DNA of 64,000 bases, taken from CAZICM01 sp964537685 (GTDB lineage Bacteria > Myxococcota_A > Polyangia > Polyangiales > Polyangiaceae). Each line of letters opens with the position of its first letter. The first letter of the stretch is position 1. The stretch lies in NCBI GenBank assembly GCA_964537685.1, contig CAZICM010000006.1:62001-126000 (forward strand), in the 5' to 3' direction. The position numbers were made by a program, and so were the translations under genes. The notes beneath the pieces are model-generated. The model had not been told where the DNA came from. It made no database searches and saw only the letters and a program-made list of their open reading frames with translations. This document shows positions 60,674-64,000 of this stretch, piece by piece.

Positions 60674-61336
60674 TCAGGGCCACCAATTGGCTTCATCTTC
60701 GCCCTGCATCGAGATATAGCCGCCGCCATTGTCGCGGCCATCGACGCCTGTGAGTTTTCCGTCTTGCATAATAAGCACGATATTGCCCGCGATGGCGGAG
60801 CGGCCCCCTCGGGAGGCGATACCCGACGCGGCTTTGTGCATATTTTCGGCGGCGAAGGGATTACCGACCTCGCCCCGTGAAACCAAGAGCCAGCCTCGTT
60901 TTGGAACGATGCAGAACAGGGTAGAAGAGCGCAACATTTGATGAGCTTCGGCCATAGCGGCGGGAATGAGCAAGAGTTCGGTGGGAAGGTCGTCGAGGCC
61001 GCCGCCATCGGTTTCCATTTCGCGGATAGGCACCATAGGATCGCCCATAGCTCGGAGGAGGCTAGGTTTTTTCCAGAACAAAAAGCCTGATTGTTCGGCG
61101 ACGGTCCACGACCATTTTTGGGCTTTTGTGGTCGCGGAGGCTTCGGCGATAAGGGCTTCGTCTTTAGCGCGGCCGGAGCGCGGTGCGACGGCGAAGCGTT
61201 TATCGGAGATGCCGGTGACGACGGCGACATGAGGGTTTTGGGATTGTTTGACGCCGACGAGGGGGCGGCAGAGTTCGGTTTCGTAGTTGACGTGGGAATG
61301 GCTGAGGATGGCGAGACGGGGGAAGGCGATGGACAT
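60674..61336 (-). CDS. hypothetical protein (220 aa)
   Basis: A soluble protein of about 220 residues starting at MSIAFPRLAILSHSHVNYET. Segments such as VAVVTGISDKRFAVAP, AEAHQMLRSSTLFCIVPKRG and LVSRGEVGNPFAAENMHK suggest a mixed alpha/beta domain. I do not recognise the family. The ATG at 61336 is preferred because GAGGAGCTACC-like purines precede it and the earlier part reads as junk. It is divergent from the NTPase gene at 61444, so the 110 bases between may hold promoters for both. Confidence 0.5.
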   Translation of the reverse strand: MSIAFPRLAILSHSHVNYETELCRPLVGVKQSQNPHVAVVTGISDKRFAVAPRSGRAKDEALIAEASATTKAQKWSWTVAEQSGFLFWKKPSLLRAMGDPMVPIREMETDGGGLDDLPTELLLIPAAMAEAHQMLRSSTLFCIVPKRGWLLVSRGEVGNPFAAENMHKAASGIASRGGRSAIAGNIVLIMQDGKLTGVDGRDNGGGYISMQGEDEANWWP

Positions 61337-61443
61337 GGTAGCTCCTTTGAATGCGGGGAGGAGAGCAAGGTGTGGATGGGGTGTCAAGGATAAAAAGAGT
61401 ATGTCTCGAACAGTGGGGGGCACCATCTTATTTGGGAAGGATC

Positions 61444-62610
61444 ATGGGGACTTTACTGGATTCAAGTTTTATATTATCTATCTGGACATCTTCAACAGAA
61501 CCTGTGCATATTGAGACTGTGACCGACCGTCTTCGCATGTTTCGAGAATACATGGCTCAATTTGACGCGGCCGCCGATCCGTTCGGGGCGGTTGAGCGAG
61601 GTCAATATGTTGCGTCCGCGCAGGCCATTGCGGATAGGGTGTGCCCGCTTATCGAGCTTGAGCCTTATTCGTGTCATTTGCTGACGGGTGGTATTGGTTC
61701 GGGGAAGACAACACAGCTTCTGATGATGCGCGGTGCTCTGTCAAGGCTTCCCGATACAACGGCTATCTTTGTAGATATCACCAAGAAACATGAGTTGGAT
61801 CAGCTTCGCCCGGGGATCTTGTTGTTGATCGCTGCGATTGAAATGAGCGGGCTGTTGCCGGCGGATACCGGTGCGGACGTCAAGAAGCTTCGGCCGCCCG
61901 CTGCTGCGCGAGATTTAGCCTTGCATACCCAAGATCGCCTGGAATCCCTCGTCCAATTGAAGGCCGCGCTGTCGCCGGCGTATCCCCATGTTGTGTTTTT
62001 GTTCGATGGCCTCGATCGCATGCGGGACATGTCTGTCTTTCGTGATATCGTCAGCGAGGATATCCGGGCTTTGCGCGGTATTGGCATAGGTGCTGTGCTT
62101 GTAGGCCCTATCGATACAATCTATGCAAAGGAAAAACCAATCCGCGATATGTTCGATGCCCATTGGCATCTATCGCCTGTGGATATCTCTCGATCCGAAG
62201 GCATGGACTTCCTCGTCAATATCCTTCGGAGGCGCGCGCCGAAATCCATTCTCCCCGATGAAGCCTGCCAAAAGATCGCCCATTATTCGGGTGGGGTGCT
62301 GAGGGATATGGTTCAATTGGCACGGCGTGCCGGATACGAAGCTTATGCCGCGGGCGCCGAGCAAATTAGCGCCGAACATGTGGAGCTGGCGGCGGATGTT
62401 CAGGGCCGGATGATGCTTCAGGCCGTTGGTCAAGATGGGATTCGCGTCCTAGAGCGCGTTCGCCGGCATGGCAAATTCGTGCCTACTTCAGATCGCGAGC
62501 TTGCCCTGTTGGCATCGAGAAATGTGTTGGAGTATCAAGATGGGGCAAAAATTCGCTATGCCGTTCATCCAACCATTGAGGCCCTTTTGGAGAGCATTGC
62601 CACGCCATGA
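61444..62610 (+). CDS. STAND/ORC-like P-loop NTPase with C-terminal winged helix
   Basis: A protein of about 389 residues. Walker A is GGIGSGKTT (82-90) and Walker B VVFLFDGLDRM (183-193). Further on are the arginine-rich LVNILRRRAPKS, a sensor-like YSGGVLRDMVQLARRAGYEA, and a C-terminal winged-helix-like segment (FVPTSDRELALLASRNVLEY, then YAVHPTIEALLES). This is the layout of ORC/Cdc6-like and STAND-type NTPases in bacterial conflict systems. The ATG at 61444 has GGAAGG just upstream; later starts (GTG 61519, ATG 61537) are possible. It overlaps the next gene by four bases. A sensor role is inferred. Confidence 0.7.
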   Translation: MGTLLDSSFILSIWTSSTEPVHIETVTDRLRMFREYMAQFDAAADPFGAVERGQYVASAQAIADRVCPLIELEPYSCHLLTGGIGSGKTTQLLMMRGALSRLPDTTAIFVDITKKHELDQLRPGILLLIAAIEMSGLLPADTGADVKKLRPPAAARDLALHTQDRLESLVQLKAALSPAYPHVVFLFDGLDRMRDMSVFRDIVSEDIRALRGIGIGAVLVGPIDTIYAKEKPIRDMFDAHWHLSPVDISRSEGMDFLVNILRRRAPKSILPDEACQKIAHYSGGVLRDMVQLARRAGYEAYAAGAEQISAEHVELAADVQGRMMLQAVGQDGIRVLERVRRHGKFVPTSDRELALLASRNVLEYQDGAKIRYAVHPTIEALLESIATP

Positions 62611-63221
62611 AACAACGAGGCCATCCCCAAGCTATGGGCTTATCGGAATTTGCATTTGCGCTGAGTGCTCGGCCTGGTGAGGGAGATTGGTCTGTTCTTG
62701 CGGTCGAAGAAAGCATCTCGCCGGCCCTTGTGGCAGTGCACTTGGTGGAGCAATTGCGCATCTATGATGAACGGGAAATCGTTTTGGTCGATGGGAAGGA
62801 CGATGCCGAATACATTCTAAAGGCCATTCGGAGAATCCCCAAAGGCGTCATCATCCTACGGGAGCTGGAAAATCCTCTCTCCAAACAGACGCTTGAACGG
62901 CTTGATTTTGCGCGAAGCCAGCTCATTCGTAAAGATGCGACGGTGTTGGTGCTGCGATTATCCACCCTTCAAACCTTGGTCGCGGTGGCGCCCAATTGGG
63001 CGAGTCTTTTGGCAAGCTTTGTTTGCGAGCTTGCCCCTGATGCGGAACAGCTTAGCCCGGATGAGAAAGAAGCTCGCCTCTGCTATTTGCGAAAACGCTT
63101 TTCGCTGTCCGATGAAGATATGATTGAGCAGGCGAAGCGGGGAGAGCTTCCTTCCGACCCAGAATTCGCGGAATGGCTTGTACTCCTGGGGCATGGAGGT
63201 CTGATTGGCAGCGCGGGATAA
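62607..63221 (+). CDS. degenerate P-loop-like partner protein (204 aa)
   Basis: A 204-residue soluble protein with no intact Walker A. Its central half (REIVLVDGKDDAEYILKAIR, then GVIILRELENPLSKQTLERL, then VLVLRLSTLQTLVAVAPNWA) resembles, by eye, the second half of STAND-type ATPase domains where a plvLvls...L...aPnlwS pattern is common. That would make it an inactive partner of the NTPase. It overlaps both neighbours (4 and 17 bases), so the three genes are one unit. An adaptor or effector role is possible. Not recognised as a named family. Confidence 0.6.
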   Translation: MKQRGHPQAMGLSEFAFALSARPGEGDWSVLAVEESISPALVAVHLVEQLRIYDEREIVLVDGKDDAEYILKAIRRIPKGVIILRELENPLSKQTLERLDFARSQLIRKDATVLVLRLSTLQTLVAVAPNWASLLASFVCELAPDAEQLSPDEKEARLCYLRKRFSLSDEDMIEQAKRGELPSDPEFAEWLVLLGHGGLIGSAG

Positions 63222-63801
63222 ATGGGCCGAGCTTGCACGCGGCATTCAAGCAAGGACATGGGCCGCGCGGCCCACGATTCCAGGCAAAGCCTCGGAGTTG
63301 TATACACAGGTTAAGAAGTATTTAATCGCCGCGTGCGACGGCGGGCGGTTGAAGGATGGGCCTCATGCAATCCACCGCAAGGTAAAACTGACACCCCACT
63401 CGAAGACGCCGGACCATTTTGTGATGACGGGGGGACTGATCGATGGGACAAGATTTGGCGAAAAAGATCGGTTTGAGAGGCCCGATGGAGCGGCATTTGA
63501 TTTCTCGATAACGGTTCGGCAGGAGCAGGGAGCCATCGAGCTTCTGGCCTATGATTTTGAGATTAGGCTGCCCAAAGGTTTGGGGCCGCCTTTTCTGCGT
63601 TTTGACCTAAACCTTCCCCAACATGCCAATGAAAACATTGGCTTACGCTCGCACGTTCATCCCGGTGTCGATGAAGATCAGCTTATGCTGCCGGCGCCTG
63701 TGATGTCGCCTATTGAACTGTTGGCGCTGTTTGTAGAGCATTTAGAGCATCCCAAGCGTGTGCGGGCCGATCGCGCCGCTATGTGGGATTTCATCGTTTA
63801 G
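63205..63801 (+). CDS. conserved hypothetical protein with HVHPG motif, third gene of the NTPase operon
   Basis: A 198-residue protein. It has an N-terminal helix, a beta-rich core (FDFSITVRQEQGAIELLAYD, then FEIRLPKG), then FLRFDLNLPQHANEN and the conserved-looking LRSHVHPGVDEDQLMLPAP followed by MSPIELLALFVEHL. The two close His residues with following acids could bind metal, so a nuclease or hydrolase activity is conceivable. I have the impression of similar stand-alone proteins next to NTPases in cyanobacteria and myxobacteria, but no named family. It overlaps the previous gene by 17 bases. Confidence 0.65.
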   Translation: MAARDKWAELARGIQARTWAARPTIPGKASELYTQVKKYLIAACDGGRLKDGPHAIHRKVKLTPHSKTPDHFVMTGGLIDGTRFGEKDRFERPDGAAFDFSITVRQEQGAIELLAYDFEIRLPKGLGPPFLRFDLNLPQHANENIGLRSHVHPGVDEDQLMLPAPVMSPIELLALFVEHLEHPKRVRADRAAMWDFIV

Positions 63802-64000
63802 GATTTGGACACCGGGGATCAGAAGGATCGGTGAAGCGAGTGACCGTCCCGCTCATTCCGTGCAGCTCATTCCCCGTCCTCCCATGCTCAAACGAAAACG
63901 CGGGGAGGGGCATGATATCGAACACCAAGGCAAAGAACAGCCCGCGACGCCAAATGGAATGACAAACGAGCAGCCCGCCGCCGCGCAGACATAGCGAATG
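63802..64000. other. intergenic stretch at the window end
   Basis: About 200 bases with no supported gene. A short frame starting ATGCTCAAACG near 63888 would give some 36 residues; nothing argues for it. The next gene lies beyond the window. Confidence 0.4.

Noticed and set aside
62607..63221. active P-loop ATPase for the second gene of the NTPase operon
   Set aside because: No GxxxxGK(S/T) motif is present; only the later strands resemble such a domain.
63888..63994. start of another small gene at the window end
   Set aside because: Only about 36 codons with no motif or clear ribosome-binding site.

Overview
The window looks like a chromosomal piece of a moderately GC-rich member of the Myxococcota (deltaproteobacterial relatives). 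The strongest clue is a kelch/thrombospondin-type-3 protein (42583-44721) that ends in a MYXO-CTERM-like tail: a Gly/Ser-rich stretch, CGC, one hydrophobic helix and RRRRK. Supporting clues are an FHA-type sigma-54 activator, a Ser/Thr kinase with a PEGA domain, an M4 protease with Cys-rich C-terminal repeats, many lipoproteins, and several proteins of a type I associate with myxobacteria. No species can be named from the sequence alone.

Layout. 1-4494: accessory DNA with an Rpn-family nuclease abutting a beheaded RibD/DHFR-like gene, a lipoprotein/zinc-ribbon/unknown trio, and a gene with a decayed copy of its own 3' end beside it. 4495-11968: housekeeping and conserved genes (alaS, an epoxide-hydrolase-like enzyme, a HARE-HTH/Mrr-like protein with a long Met-Arg-Asp repeat, an envelope lipoprotein). 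11977-12911: a XRE regulator beside an AT-rich island. 12912-22100: a long minus-strand block. It runs RimK, enoyl-CoA hydratase, an outer-membrane barrel interrupted by one TGA, DUF4266, DUF3570, then two cassettes each pairing a CX4CH lipoprotein with a CXXCH choice-of-anchor-V-like protein, then an O-methyltransferase and a DUF885 peptidase. 22322-27767: acyl-CoA dehydrogenase, tRNA-Ala(GGC) with a terminator, a rhodanese, and a kinase/PEGA pair.

27928-38743 and 54323-63801 are rich in predicted conflict (anti-phage-like) systems: an AAA ATPase plus TOPRIM-like pair, a Septu-like PtuA/PtuB pair, a TIR-SUMF1 fusion, a three-gene operon of DUF3696-type ATPase, TOPRIM-like protein and DUF262 protein with a 43-bp-period repeat array upstream, and an undescribed three-gene operon headed by a STAND/ORC-like NTPase. 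Between the first of these lies an M4 protease with a near-consensus sigma-54 promoter, a palindromic upstream array, and the gene for an FHA sigma-54 activator next door.

39014-54318 holds a B12-binding-type radical SAM protein with a fused lipoprotein-like segment and Pro-Asp repeat tail, an ABC-F protein, the MYXO-CTERM/lipoprotein cluster, a DUF2254 membrane protein, small Cys-rich envelope proteins, a TPR-like protein and a DsbD-type reductase. Functional links proposed here (regulation, defence, metal or heme redox) are inferences from motifs and gene order.
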